A DNA stretch of 50,838 bases, taken from NCBI RefSeq assembly GCF_003626755.1, contig NZ_RBCJ01000008.1, forward strand, positions 1-50,838, given 5' to 3'. Both the position numbers and the translations under genes were made by a program. Position 1 is the first letter of the stretch; each line of letters starts with the position of its first letter. Source of the DNA: Ulvibacterium marinum (lineage in GTDB: Bacteria > Bacteroidota > Bacteroidia > Flavobacteriales > Flavobacteriaceae). Positions 41,902 to 50,725 of the stretch are shown here, in pieces. The notes below the pieces were generated by a model. It was not told the DNA's origin. It worked only from the letters and a program-made list of their open reading frames with translations, and made no database searches.

Positions 41902-42378
41902 GATTTTTCGATTTTTATCAACATTACTTTGTACGAAGGCACTTGTCAAAACAAGTTATCGGAAGGCTCGTTATTTGCTGAACTAATTCTATGCCATAAC
42001 AGCAATAAGCTATAAACCAAATAGTTGCAATAGTTTGCGATGATAATACCTTTCTAAATCGTCTAATTTTTTGACACCAATTGTTAAATTACTGTACAAC
42101 AATCTAATGTAACTTTACTAAAAGGAATCGTCAGTAATTCTCTTTAATAAAGAGATACAAATATTTGAAATGTTACATTATAAAGCAGAATTTGAATTTG
42201 GTGCCGTAAAAGGAACCTTTCTTGAGAATCTACTCTTTCTGTCGAAAGAGTCTCATTAACTCCCGGTTTAATGACACAACTTTCAGTATTTTGATAGCAT
42301 ATTTCGAACTAAGCCATTGGCTGTAACAAATAGTTTCTTCGTTTATCTTTAGCTAGAAAGAAAACCGCTAGAATATAA
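41902..42378. other. Divergent intergenic region with hairpins, repeat B copy 2 and a mini-ORF
   Basis: This spacer separates the permease and the divergent AraC gene. ACTCTTTC (42232-42239) pairs with GAAAGAGT (42244-42251) around TGTC, overlapping repeat B copy 2. A 29-codon frame (42170-42259, plus strand) reads MLHYKAEFEFGAVKGTFLEN and on, but is too short to accept as a gene. TATCTTTA about 30 bp before the AraC ATG could be a -7 element. Confidence 0.45.
42249..42277 (+). repeat. Repeat B copy 2
   Basis: AGTCTCATTAACTCCCGG followed by TTTAATGACAC. A diverged copy in the same orientation as the others, overlapping the right arm of a hairpin. Confidence 0.5.
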
Positions 42379-43176
42379 ATGAAAGTATTATCAGAGGGTC
42401 AGTTTTTTGGCAAAAGCTTGAAGATAGGCAGTAACGATGTATTTGAGTTCAGTTTGACGGAGTATGGGAAAGACAGTTTTATTAACTACCACTATCATAC
42501 CAATAATTATTTGAGTGTCTTAGTTGAAGGAAGTTATCTTGAAAAGAATAAACAAGAGATACTGCCTATCAAATCTGGAGATATTTTGTTTAGACCTTAT
42601 CTTTATAGTCATCAGAACCTTTTCATTAACTCGAAAGGAACCTGTTTCAATGTAGAGTTTAAGATGGATTGGGAACAGAAACTCGGTATAAAACTAAAGT
42701 TGCCCAAAAAATATGTCAGATATGAATCGGCTACACTACCCTCACTTTTCACATTGCTAAGAGGATTTAAACTTGGCATCGAAACCGATATCACCTCGGA
42801 ATTGATTTACGATTGGCTATTTACAGCAAACCAAAAGAATCTCAATCATTCGCATCTACCTTGCGTCAGCAGTGCAGCTAAAATATTGGATGGTGAGCTT
42901 TCGGAGTATCATTCGTTGAAAGGGATTGCGGAACGTATACACGTGCATCCAGTTTATCTGGCACGTGCCTTTAAAAAGAAGAAAGGTTTAACTGTAGGTG
43001 AATATCAGTTAAGGTCGAAACTGACAAACGCCGTTTTCTTACTTTTGAATACGTCAAAGACTATTTCGGACATTTCATTTGAAAATGGTTTCTACGATGA
43101 CGCACATTTCATCCGCAGTTTTAAAGCGACCTATAAAATATCCCCATATCAATTTAGACTTCAGATAAAAAGTTAG
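42379..43176 (+). CDS. AraC-family regulator with cupin-like sensor domain
   Basis: A 265-residue protein of normal AraC length. The N-terminal part has a cupin-like strand set with NYHYHTNNYLSVLVEGSY and SGDILFRPYLYSHQNLF. The C-terminal part has two HTH motifs, LKGIAERIHVHPVYLARAFK and ISDISFENGFYDDAHFIRSF. It is upstream of an esterase gene, 99 bp away on the same strand, which it may regulate, and diverges from the permease gene. Confidence 0.87.
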   Translation: MKVLSEGQFFGKSLKIGSNDVFEFSLTEYGKDSFINYHYHTNNYLSVLVEGSYLEKNKQEILPIKSGDILFRPYLYSHQNLFINSKGTCFNVEFKMDWEQKLGIKLKLPKKYVRYESATLPSLFTLLRGFKLGIETDITSELIYDWLFTANQKNLNHSHLPCVSSAAKILDGELSEYHSLKGIAERIHVHPVYLARAFKKKKGLTVGEYQLRSKLTNAVFLLLNTSKTISDISFENGFYDDAHFIRSFKATYKISPYQFRLQIKS

Positions 43177-43275
43177 TCTGGTACAATTTTGCCAATTATT
43201 TACACGATAGTTTTGTTTAAACTGTTACACGCAAAAAGGCAGCTTGTCCTAAATGCATTTTTAAATACATTGACT

Positions 43276-44187
43276 ATGAAAGGAATACTATTGGTTATTT
43301 TAATTGCTGTTTCCATCAACTTCTCGGTTTATTCCCAGAATTCAAATACTACTTTAAAGTCCCAAACTATTGGCCCCGTATACCTAATGGATACAGAAAG
43401 GAGAGAATTGAAATCTACCGGAACACATCTTGAATACTCGATTTATATATCGCTTCCGGATGGTTATGATACAGGCACCTCAAAATACCCGGTCATATAT
43501 ATAACCGACGCAAACCAATATTTTGGAATGATTGATGGAATAGCACGGGGCATGCAATGGGGAAATGAAATGCCCGAATCCATTATTGTAGGGATTGCCT
43601 ATCCATTGGAACAAGAAAAGACCAATGATGAAAAATGGGGTAAGTGGCTTGCAAGAAGGGCACAGGATTTTACTCCGACCAATAATCCCAGGCTAGACAA
43701 AGATTTTGGAACCGATAGCATAAAATCGGGGGGAGGAGCTGACTTTTTGAATTTCATTGAAACAGACCTCTTCCCGTTCGTAGAATCTAATTACAGGGCC
43801 AAAAAAGAAAACAGAACCTATACCGGCTTTTCCTTAGGGGCTTTTTTCGGCCTTTATTCTATGTTTGAAAAAACCCATCTTTTCAATAGATACATCATAG
43901 GTAGCCCTTCAATCTGGTATGATGATAAGAGTATAATGAAATTAGAAGAAACCTATTCCAAAGGTCATAAGGATTTGCAGGTGGATTTATTCATATCGGT
44001 TGGAGAACTGGAAGAGGAAATAAACGCTGGAATGGTAAGGAATATGTTGGAGTTTACCAGTAAACTCAAGAGCCGTGGTTACAAAGGCCTGAACCTGAAA
44101 ATCGATATGATTGAAAATGGAACACATATGTCTTCGCCAAGTGTCAGTTTTCTAAATGGGTTGAAATTTCTATCGAAGGATAAATAG
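43276..44187 (+). CDS. Secreted alpha/beta-hydrolase-fold esterase
   Basis: 303 residues from the ATG giving MKGILLVILIAVSINF, which supplies a good signal peptide ending in VYSQ. The long upstream frame from a TTG lacks such a feature. The nucleophile lies in YTGFSLGAFFGLYS (G-x-S-x-G), an Asp-containing VDLFISVGELEEEI segment follows and the His is in ENGTHMSSPS. This is the esterase D / IroE-like group that cleaves siderophore or other carboxylic esters in the periplasm. Confidence 0.85.
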   Translation: MKGILLVILIAVSINFSVYSQNSNTTLKSQTIGPVYLMDTERRELKSTGTHLEYSIYISLPDGYDTGTSKYPVIYITDANQYFGMIDGIARGMQWGNEMPESIIVGIAYPLEQEKTNDEKWGKWLARRAQDFTPTNNPRLDKDFGTDSIKSGGGADFLNFIETDLFPFVESNYRAKKENRTYTGFSLGAFFGLYSMFEKTHLFNRYIIGSPSIWYDDKSIMKLEETYSKGHKDLQVDLFISVGELEEEINAGMVRNMLEFTSKLKSRGYKGLNLKIDMIENGTHMSSPSVSFLNGLKFLSKDK

Positions 44188-44278
44188 AACTTGAGAGCTT
44201 ACCCAAGATATTACTCTAGCTCAGGTATTATTTGTGTTTTATGCAATCTTTACCAAAATGATTTGTCACAATTTTCAC

Positions 44279-44307
44279 AGTCCCGTAAAGCTAACGTTTT
44301 TTGGAGC
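44279..44307 (+). repeat. Repeat B copy 3
   Basis: AGTCCCGTAAAGCTAACG followed by TTTTTTGGAGC. The right half is identical to copy 1, the left half diverged. It lies between the convergent esterase and protease genes. Confidence 0.55.
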
Positions 44308-44492
44308 ACAGATAAGGTTTATCGATTAATTTCGACAATATTTTTTTGTTGGATGCAAAGGATTCTTTTTCGAGGACTCGGTTAACATGAAAGGGTCAAA
44401 TAATAATGGAATTAAAGAATCTAGTTATAGAATTAGAATCTTCTAGCGCAGGTCACACAAGGAAATTGATAATAAATTGAGAGCATATTGGT

Positions 44493-46040
44493 TCAGAGTT
44501 TCGCCTTATGGCCATAATTCTCAAGACCATTTTGCGATATGGTCAGGCCGATTATGCTTCCGGTTACTTCCTCTTTGAACAAGACGATTATCTCGATATC
44601 TTCAATCTCAAAAAGGTTTTTCCCTTTTTCTATCAACTCAAGCTTCTTGCTATTGTTCATACTTCCCATAAGTTTCCCATTTTCCACGGTAATGTTGATC
44701 GAGGATCGATTTCCCATTTCGTAGATGCCAATATATTTTTCAAAAGCCTTTCGCCCAATCTCCGCTGACCCTTCTTTGATCGATGCAAAATTATTATCCG
44801 TCCTATTGTAGGAAAACCGCTTGCCCATTAAGGAGTTTGGCCTAAAATAGATGTAGTTGTTCCTATAGTCTATTATGGTGTTGAACTTTTTCAACAGATC
44901 ATTTCCTATAAGCTGAAATGATTCAAAATCGTTATGGTTCGGTTGTGCGAGATAAACGGGTATTTGCGTGACTTCAAAATTCCCTACCCAAATTTTGGGG
45001 AGTATGGCTACATGATTCTTGACCGTATTAGGTCCCAACCCCCGGGAGTTGCTCTCCCCGACTATCTCCAATGAAGTCTCAAGGTCATATCTTTTGGTAA
45101 ACTCGCTATCGAAATTTATAGTGCCCGAACTCCCGGTGTCAAGACATACCCAATCGGTTATTTCTTTTTCTCCCGTATCCAAAATCACCTTAAAATATGG
45201 CATAGTTCCTCTTCTCATGATCATATTCGATTTTGAATATGTACCATCTATACCGAATTCCGATTTATGGATTACCAATATCTTTTTATCATAGTCTATC
45301 TCCACAATTTCGTCTTGAAATATCCTAAATCCGAGCAATCCGTCCATAATTCCATTTTCATTGTATGCCACGGGCAGATTCTCCCAAATCAAATCGGCTA
45401 TCTGTAACTTGTTGCCTTGACTACTATACTCGTTATGCGAAATTCCCCCAAAACTGGTTCCTTGGGAATTCCCATCAAACTTCATATTTACTTTTTTTAG
45501 ACCACTTGGAAAAAGTGTAATCCCGGTCGCCCCCGTATCAAATCCAAAAACCAGATTTTCAGAACTGTTCAATTTCCCGGTGAAGTATATTCTATTGTCC
45601 GATTGGAGCAAAAAGGGAATGGTGTCCGGTTTGGATTTGATGTTGGCGTATTTATCTATCCGGTTCCATCTGTTGTCTTTTGGAAAAGGTTCCGTTGAAA
45701 GACGCGTATAGCACGAATCCTTGTTGTTCAGAAGAACTATAAAATCATAGTATTTTCCCTCCTTGACGTTAAAAGCGATGGAATCAATGTCCGTATAAAA
45801 TGTTACTTTTCTATTATCCTTAACCCCTTGCACATAATACACGTCCGGCTTGATTTCTGGAGAGAGGTTCCAAATTTCCCTTTCAAAAAAAGGTCCGTCC
45901 TGAACGTTTACCGAAGTGGAGTTTGCCTTGATAATGGGAAGATGGTTCTGTGCGTTCAATATCGGGATTCCAGCAAATAAACATACAATTAAGATGTAGT
46001 TATACCAGGCTCCTTTCGAGAGCAGTCCATTATTTCTCAT
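44493..46040 (-). CDS. Secreted two-domain retropepsin-like aspartyl protease
   Basis: A 515-residue exported protein with a signal peptide (residues 15-30, ending LNAQ). Two aspartyl protease half-domains are present: GFDTGATGITLFP near 168 and CLDTGSSGTINFD near 300, both with the D-T-G catalytic triplet. The N-terminal 140 residues and the last 90 residues are of unknown fold. A protein with both halves in one chain would form the active site internally, as pepsins do. It is last in the sigma-factor operon, 21 bp after the DUF6249 gene, so it is likely a regulon effector in the periplasm. Confidence 0.83.
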   Translation of the reverse strand: MRNNGLLSKGAWYNYILIVCLFAGIPILNAQNHLPIIKANSTSVNVQDGPFFEREIWNLSPEIKPDVYYVQGVKDNRKVTFYTDIDSIAFNVKEGKYYDFIVLLNNKDSCYTRLSTEPFPKDNRWNRIDKYANIKSKPDTIPFLLQSDNRIYFTGKLNSSENLVFGFDTGATGITLFPSGLKKVNMKFDGNSQGTSFGGISHNEYSSQGNKLQIADLIWENLPVAYNENGIMDGLLGFRIFQDEIVEIDYDKKILVIHKSEFGIDGTYSKSNMIMRRGTMPYFKVILDTGEKEITDWVCLDTGSSGTINFDSEFTKRYDLETSLEIVGESNSRGLGPNTVKNHVAILPKIWVGNFEVTQIPVYLAQPNHNDFESFQLIGNDLLKKFNTIIDYRNNYIYFRPNSLMGKRFSYNRTDNNFASIKEGSAEIGRKAFEKYIGIYEMGNRSSINITVENGKLMGSMNNSKKLELIEKGKNLFEIEDIEIIVLFKEEVTGSIIGLTISQNGLENYGHKAKL

Positions 46041-46061
46041 TTTTTAAGTTTAGATGAAAAT

Positions 46062-46451
46062 TTATTTTCCTGACTTCTGTAAATAAAAGAAGTATCCGAG
46101 AAAGCTAATCGAAATACTTACGGCCATGATTGCCAGGGAATGTATACCCAACGGAAGGGCATGGTCCACTATGAAAAGTCCGATCCCTGCCCCGAACAAA
46201 ATGGAAAACCATTTAATATTCAACTGTTTGCCTACACCGGAAGTGGTTTTTAAGATAGATGTAACCAGATTGTCCGGCACCCCTTTTTCAATAATCCTAT
46301 TTTTTATTTTATGTTCCAGTACGTTTTTCAGGATCGATAAAAAAAACAGCATCACTATAATGACTACAAAAATTGCAGCGCAGGCATTAAACACTTGTTG
46401 ATCGATACCATGTTCGATCAGCAATGATATTGGTCTTGTCATTGTTATCAT
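46062..46451 (-). CDS. DUF6249-type membrane protein
   Basis: A 129-residue protein with three membrane helices (24-42, 82-100 and 103-122) and the conserved middle NRIIEKGVPDNLVTSIL. It matches the small DUF6249 proteins that in Bacteroidota accompany ECF sigma factors. The function is unknown. It lies third in the operon, 59 bp after the anti-sigma gene. Confidence 0.78.
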   Translation of the reverse strand: MITMTRPISLLIEHGIDQQVFNACAAIFVVIIVMLFFLSILKNVLEHKIKNRIIEKGVPDNLVTSILKTTSGVGKQLNIKWFSILFGAGIGLFIVDHALPLGIHSLAIMAVSISISFLGYFFYLQKSGK

Positions 46452-46510
46452 TTTTTAGTATTATCTTATATTGGATTAGACAGCCCATTCGACTTAATGT
46501 TGCAGCTACG

Positions 46511-46957
46511 TCATAAATAATCCATTATTTTCAGTTTTTTATTGAACGATATGACCATATCAAGGCCAATGGGTATAGATATAAAAATTGCGATTCCCAC
46601 AATAAGGAACACCATAAATGGATTGTCGAAAATAAACAGGGCCGCAAGATTGTCAATGAAAAAATATAAGGATGCCGTAGCGATGCCTATGCCCAGAGCG
46701 ATCAAGGAATAGGGTAAGTAATTGCGTTCCTTGGATCTTGATGAAGTGTGCAGCCCTTCTAAAACCAATTCTTCTATGTCGAAATCAAAGGTGGGTTCGG
46801 GCATCTCTTTGATTCCCTTTGAAATCATTAAATAATCAGCAGCCTTTTTTTTACAGTAATCACATGTGTTCATATGTTCTATAACATACTGATCACAGTC
46901 CATCATATCGAATGAATATTGCTGGATTTCGCTTTCGTTTAAATGTGTCAACTTCAT
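46511..46957 (-). CDS. Zinc-finger anti-sigma factor
   Basis: A 148-residue protein with the anti-sigma zinc motif H-x3-C-x2-C in VIEHMNTCDYCKKKA (about 26-40), followed by two membrane helices (84-102 and 112-134). It would hold the sigma factor at the membrane until a signal arrives. The gene overlaps the sigma gene by four bases (ATGA), the usual sign of coupled sigma/anti-sigma translation. Confidence 0.88.
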   Translation of the reverse strand: MKLTHLNESEIQQYSFDMMDCDQYVIEHMNTCDYCKKKAADYLMISKGIKEMPEPTFDFDIEELVLEGLHTSSRSKERNYLPYSLIALGIGIATASLYFFIDNLAALFIFDNPFMVFLIVGIAIFISIPIGLDMVISFNKKLKIMDYL

Positions 46958-47544
46958 AGGTCCTCTTTTTTGTACTGGGCCAATAGGTCAGCCTTTAATT
47001 TTTTCCTAGCCCTATATAAGTAGTTTTTCAAAGTACCGGATGGCAAATCGGTAATCTCCTGTATTTCGTTATAGGTCAATTCCTCCTGGTGGAACAATAT
47101 TATTATGGTTCTATACAGCGGCGGTAATTTTTCTACGGCGAGATCAAGTATTTGTGAAAGTTGCTTCTTTTGTAACCATTCTTCCAAATTGTCAACAGAA
47201 AGGGCAATTGCTTTACCTGTTATCAATTCTTCTGAATCTTCAGGCCGATCCATGCTGTAAAGAACGAGCTTTTTCTTTTCCAGATAATTCAAGCAGGTTC
47301 TATATGCAATCTGTCCGATCCATGTCGAGAGTTTGGAATGGAACCTGAAACTGGACAAATTGTGAAACACCTTTATATAGATTTCCTGTGCGATGTCCTT
47401 TCGATCTTCCACATTACCGATCATTCTATGAACAATCTGGGATACCAATCCTTTTGTATTACCGATGAGGGCACTAAAAGCCTTAGTTTCTCCTTGCAGT
47501 ATTCTTTCAACCTGATCCTGGTCCGTTGCTCCGTTTAGGTTCAT
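46954..47544 (-). CDS. ECF-type RNA polymerase sigma factor
   Basis: 196 residues from the ATG giving MNLNGATDQDQVERIL. An upstream TTG would add three residues. Region 2 is AQEIYIKVFHNLSSFRFHSK with STWIGQIAYRTCLNYLEKKK, and region 4 is LPPLYRTIIILFHQEELTYN followed by EIQEITDLPSGTLKNYLYRA. The four-gene operon with anti-sigma, DUF6249 and aspartyl protease suggests an envelope-responsive switch. A palindrome lies upstream. Confidence 0.93.
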   Translation of the reverse strand: MNLNGATDQDQVERILQGETKAFSALIGNTKGLVSQIVHRMIGNVEDRKDIAQEIYIKVFHNLSSFRFHSKLSTWIGQIAYRTCLNYLEKKKLVLYSMDRPEDSEELITGKAIALSVDNLEEWLQKKQLSQILDLAVEKLPPLYRTIIILFHQEELTYNEIQEITDLPSGTLKNYLYRARKKLKADLLAQYKKEDL

Positions 47545-47560
47545 TGCGCCCAATATATAG

Positions 47561-47580
47561 ATTAGACCGGTCAGTCTAAT
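47561..47580. promoter_or_regulatory. Palindrome upstream of the sigma gene
   Basis: ATTAGAC and GTCTAAT form a perfect 7-bp inverted repeat with a 6-base spacer (CGGTCA). It lies 16 bp upstream of the sigma start codon and may be an operator or an mRNA leader hairpin. Confidence 0.5.
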
Positions 47581-47727
47581 AAATGTTGCAGAAAACAGAA
47601 AAAAAGATTGTGTTCATTTTTATAGTTAAGGTTAATTTTTAAAAAGAGTATTAAGAGTAAGGGGTGAATAAAATAGAATCGTCCTGCAAAACGAACGTTT
47701 ACCTAGACTTTTACATTTTATTTCCTA

Positions 47728-47755
47728 AGTCTATTAATCGGCCGTTTAACTAAAC
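47728..47755 (+). repeat. Repeat B copy 4
   Basis: AGTCTATTAATCGGCCG followed by TTTAACTAAAC, about 185 bp upstream of the sigma gene, same orientation as the other copies. The rest of 47581-47947 shows nothing further. Confidence 0.55.
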
Positions 47756-47947
47756 CCAATATATAAGATTCAGGATATTCGTTGATCAAACGTTTAGAAA
47801 CGCATATTACTCGAATAATGTACTTATAAAACATGGCGAACTCCTTATCTACAAGGATTCGCTATCTTAGTTCTGCACATAAAAGATATCTAGACTATTT
47901 AGTATGGTCTATATTCCTACGTTGTAGTTAATTCCGAAAACTAAAAG

Positions 47948-48136
47948 ATGATTTTTAAAGAAAATATAATACCATCTTCAAAAAACGAATATATTATTAG
48001 TATCTATTACATAGACTGCGATGCACCAAAAGAAAATAAATTCTATATTCCTGATGGGAATTTAGAGTTGATGCTCGCAAGTCATCCAATTTCAATCTTT
48101 TCTAAAAAGAACCAATACCCTTACCACGACCAATGA
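47948..48136 (+). pseudogene. Truncated N-terminal domain of an AraC-type regulator
   Basis: A 62-residue open frame. Residues 7-48 read PSSKNEYIISIYYIDCDAPK followed by FYIPDGNLELMLASH, which resembles the N-terminal sensor domain (DUF6597-like) of Bacteroidota AraC regulators. The remaining 190-200 residues, including the HTH, are absent, and the frame ends with a stop after YPYHDQ. It is probably a gene remnant. Confidence 0.55.
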
Positions 48137-48235
48137 CCTTTTACCCATTCTTTTTTGTTTTTCTGATGGCCAAATGTATACCATCATCAATGCCATGGCA
48201 ATCATCAAATAAATAAGCATGAGTTTGAAGGTCAT
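48092..48235 (-). CDS. Possible small membrane peptide
   Basis: A 47-residue frame starting MTFKLMLIYLMIAMALMMVY with one membrane helix and a basic tail. It follows the corA gene by 22 bp on the same strand but overlaps the AraC remnant on the other strand, so only one of the two can be functional here. The part that overlaps (KRSLVVVRVLVL) is the less convincing. Confidence 0.35.
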   Translation of the reverse strand: MTFKLMLIYLMIAMALMMVYIWPSEKQKRMGKRSLVVVRVLVLFRKD

Positions 48236-48257
48236 TTCTAATACATTGGATTTTGGT

Positions 48258-49319
48258 TTAAAGCCATTTTCTTTTTTTAAAGAACAGGATCATTCCCACA
48301 GCAACAGCGATAAGGACCAACCAAAAGATGGGATATGCATATCTATAGTCAAGTTCAGGGAGGTACTTGAAGTTGGTGCCGTATATTCCGGCAAGAAAGG
48401 TAAGGGGGATGAAGACCACTGAAAATATGGTCAACACCCGTAATATATCGTTTAACCGGTTGTTCAATCCAGAATTGTAGAGGTTGAGCAGGTCGTTCAA
48501 CATGTCCCTGTAAAGCTCAATGGATTCGGTGGCCAAGATTATCTGTTCCTCTAGATCCCTTAGATAGGGCTGGGTCGTGCTATGAATGATAGCGGAATCA
48601 GAACGTTTAAATTGTGAAACAAGTTCCCTTACCGGCCGAATAGTCTTACGGAGAAAATTTATTTCTCTTTTGTAAAGGTTTATTTGTTCCAAATGAGACT
48701 TTTCCAGTCGTTCCAATAATTGGTCTTCCAAATGCTCGATACGCTCACCGAATTTTTCAATAATGAAAATATACTGTTCCACAACTGCGTCCAACATCGC
48801 AAACGCCAAATAATCATTTTTGCGTAACCTTATTTTCGTTGTGGGGCGAAGCAGCCTTTCCCGTAGAGGGTCAAAAACGTCCAAAGGTATTTCTTGAAAA
48901 GAAATAAGCACACCATCCATTAAGACGATGCTGAGTTGTTCGGTATATAGTGAACCATCTTCCTTAAGATGTAACATTCTGATTTGAATGAACAGATAAG
49001 CATCGGTCTCCTCAAATTTCGGTCGCTGGGTAGTGTTTAAAATATCTTCCAATTGGAGTGGATGTAGATGAAAAAAGTTCCCTATTGATTCTATAGCCCC
49101 TTCGTCATGCACACCAACATGATTTATCCAAGAAACCTTTTTTGAATCAATTAACCCTTTAAGTTCCCCAACATGTTTTATCTCCTTGTTAAGTATTCCG
49201 GATTTGTCATAAGAGAAAAATTCCAGCATTACCTGGTCAATTTTTTGCTTGCCCACGAATATCAACGAACCTGGCGCGGTTCCCAACTTTTGACTTCTTT
49301 TTACCAAAAACCTAGCCAT
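48258..49319 (-). CDS. corA: CorA-family magnesium/cobalt transporter
   Basis: The 353-residue length is usual. A long N-terminal cytoplasmic domain (with VHDEGAIESIGNFFHLHPLQ and the LEDILNTTQRPKFEE segment) is followed by a coiled-coil stalk. Two C-terminal membrane helices end the protein: IFSVVFIPLTFLAGIYGTNF and YPIFWLVLIAVAVGMILFF, with a basic tail. The selectivity loop reads YGTNF where CorA normally has YGMNF. Mg or Co influx is expected, with possible altered specificity. It lies 7 bp after marC. Confidence 0.92.
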   Translation of the reverse strand: MARFLVKRSQKLGTAPGSLIFVGKQKIDQVMLEFFSYDKSGILNKEIKHVGELKGLIDSKKVSWINHVGVHDEGAIESIGNFFHLHPLQLEDILNTTQRPKFEETDAYLFIQIRMLHLKEDGSLYTEQLSIVLMDGVLISFQEIPLDVFDPLRERLLRPTTKIRLRKNDYLAFAMLDAVVEQYIFIIEKFGERIEHLEDQLLERLEKSHLEQINLYKREINFLRKTIRPVRELVSQFKRSDSAIIHSTTQPYLRDLEEQIILATESIELYRDMLNDLLNLYNSGLNNRLNDILRVLTIFSVVFIPLTFLAGIYGTNFKYLPELDYRYAYPIFWLVLIAVAVGMILFFKKRKWL

Positions 49320-49326
49320 GGACTGT

Positions 49327-49941
49327 TTATTTTAAATTCAAAAAGTAATTGGATATACCGCTCAAAATGCTTTGGACGGCATAAGCGGACAATATCAACC
49401 CCATAATTTTGCTGATTACAGTAATACCGTAGTCACCAATACGCTTTTGTAATATGTTGGCCGTGAGCAGAAGAAGTACCGTCAGGCCGATTACGGCGAG
49501 CACCAGTAGCGTGGTAATGGCCTGTTCCTTGACAGTATACAAATGATTGTCCGTCATCAGTACAACGGCCATTATGGCACCTGGGGAAGCTATGGAGGGA
49601 ATGGCAATGGGAAATATGGTGACATGACGATAATCCGTAATATTGTTCTTTTCCCTTTCTGGTTTGCCATCCCCAAATATCATGGTAAGTGAAAACAGGA
49701 AAAGAATGACACCTCCCGAAATCTGAAAGGCATCCAAAGAAACCGACATGCTTTCCAAGATAAGTTGTCCTATGACTATGAAAAAAAGAAGGATAAAGAA
49801 TGAAATGGCACATGCCCTAAGGGCAATTTTCTTTTTGTGGGCGATATCGAACTCTTTTGTGGCCTCAAGATAAACGGGAATCGAGCCTATGGGGTCAATT
49901 ACTGCAAAAATGAAGAAGATTTTTGTTAAGACCTCCATCAT
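49327..49941 (-). CDS. MarC-family (NAAT) integral membrane protein
   Basis: A 204-residue protein with six membrane helices and the MarC start FFIFAVIDPIGSIPVYL. The central repeat has FPIAIPSIASPGAIMAVVLM. The family was once thought to confer multiple antibiotic resistance, and its transport role is not settled. It forms a tight operon with the DUF3124 gene (2 bp before it) and corA (7 bp after it). Confidence 0.9.
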   Translation of the reverse strand: MMEVLTKIFFIFAVIDPIGSIPVYLEATKEFDIAHKKKIALRACAISFFILLFFIVIGQLILESMSVSLDAFQISGGVILFLFSLTMIFGDGKPEREKNNITDYRHVTIFPIAIPSIASPGAIMAVVLMTDNHLYTVKEQAITTLLVLAVIGLTVLLLLTANILQKRIGDYGITVISKIMGLILSAYAVQSILSGISNYFLNLK

Positions 49942-49943
49942 AT

Positions 49944-50459
49944 TTATTCTATTCTCCTGGATCGTGTGGTGAATGACAGACCCTGTTGACCAATTGTGGA
50001 ACTCATTACTCCTTCAAACATGGGCTCGGGACAGCTGATTGGTTTCTGCCACTCAAATATGAAGTTTGAACCTGTTCCACCTTCATCATCCGTTTCTTCA
50101 ATTACGATTTCCAAGGTCTCCAAGGGCCTTATAAAAATTGTCTTGTTGAGGTAATGCCTAATCAATACTCCATAGGTATCATAATAATCGGCTCGGGAAA
50201 TGTAAATGGTATCTTTTTCACTGGTGTTCCTTAGGCTGGTCATGGCGGTAAGGTTGCTTTTGCGTTCCTCATTGAGCGTATAAATCTGAGAATAAATGGA
50301 TAAGTAGGATTTACCGATTTGCAAACTATCGTTACTTGGGATATCCGCATGTCGTGCCGACCAATTTGGAAGTTTAAACTTTGGTTGTTTTTCCTTTTCG
50401 TTACAACCCATGACAAGGGTAGAGATATAAATTAGAACCAATATTTTGCGCACTACCAT
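49944..50459 (-). CDS. DUF3124 lipoprotein
   Basis: A 171-residue exported lipoprotein (lipobox LVMGC, Cys19). The mature domain has the DUF3124 landmarks IGKSYLSIYSQIY, TAMTSLRNTSEKDTIYIS, ADYYDTYGVLIR, EETDDEGGTGSNFIFEW and the ending GQQGLSFTTRSRRI. It is likely a periplasmic beta-sandwich and its role is unknown. It is the first gene of the operon with marC and corA, which hints at ion homeostasis. Confidence 0.85.
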   Translation of the reverse strand: MVVRKILVLIYISTLVMGCNEKEKQPKFKLPNWSARHADIPSNDSLQIGKSYLSIYSQIYTLNEERKSNLTAMTSLRNTSEKDTIYISRADYYDTYGVLIRHYLNKTIFIRPLETLEIVIEETDDEGGTGSNFIFEWQKPISCPEPMFEGVMSSTIGQQGLSFTTRSRRIE

Positions 50460-50649
50460 ATTCCCAAGTGTTTACATGAATGGAAAAGATAAACATTATT
50501 CGTTTCACCAGAAAGAATTTCCTTAATCCCACATTAACAAACTAATAGGTTTAAGGATATGTTTTTTGTAAAATTTATTTTGGGAAACGCGAATTCATTG
50601 AAGTACTAAAAACTGAACCCTTCTTAAGACACTTACCAATTTCCAAATC

Positions 50650-50678
50650 AGTCCTATTAACTGGCCGCTTTAAAGTAC
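50650..50678 (+). repeat. Repeat B copy 5
   Basis: AGTCCTATTAACTGGCCG followed by CTTTAAAGTAC. It differs from copy 1 at one base in the first 18 and lies about 50 bp before the last gene. Confidence 0.65.
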
Positions 50679-50725
50679 CATTGAATACCCGGTTCATTAT
50701 TGGAATGATTGGTTAACTTTAGCAT

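Noticed and set aside
41902-41949. N-terminal extension of the FtsX-type permease
   Set aside because: The extra 16 residues precede the standard MLRNYLKIAWRNL start and add only polar sequence.
42170-42259. 29-codon mini-ORF upstream of the AraC gene
   Set aside because: It is too short, overlaps a hairpin and repeat B copy 2, and has no support beyond an open frame.
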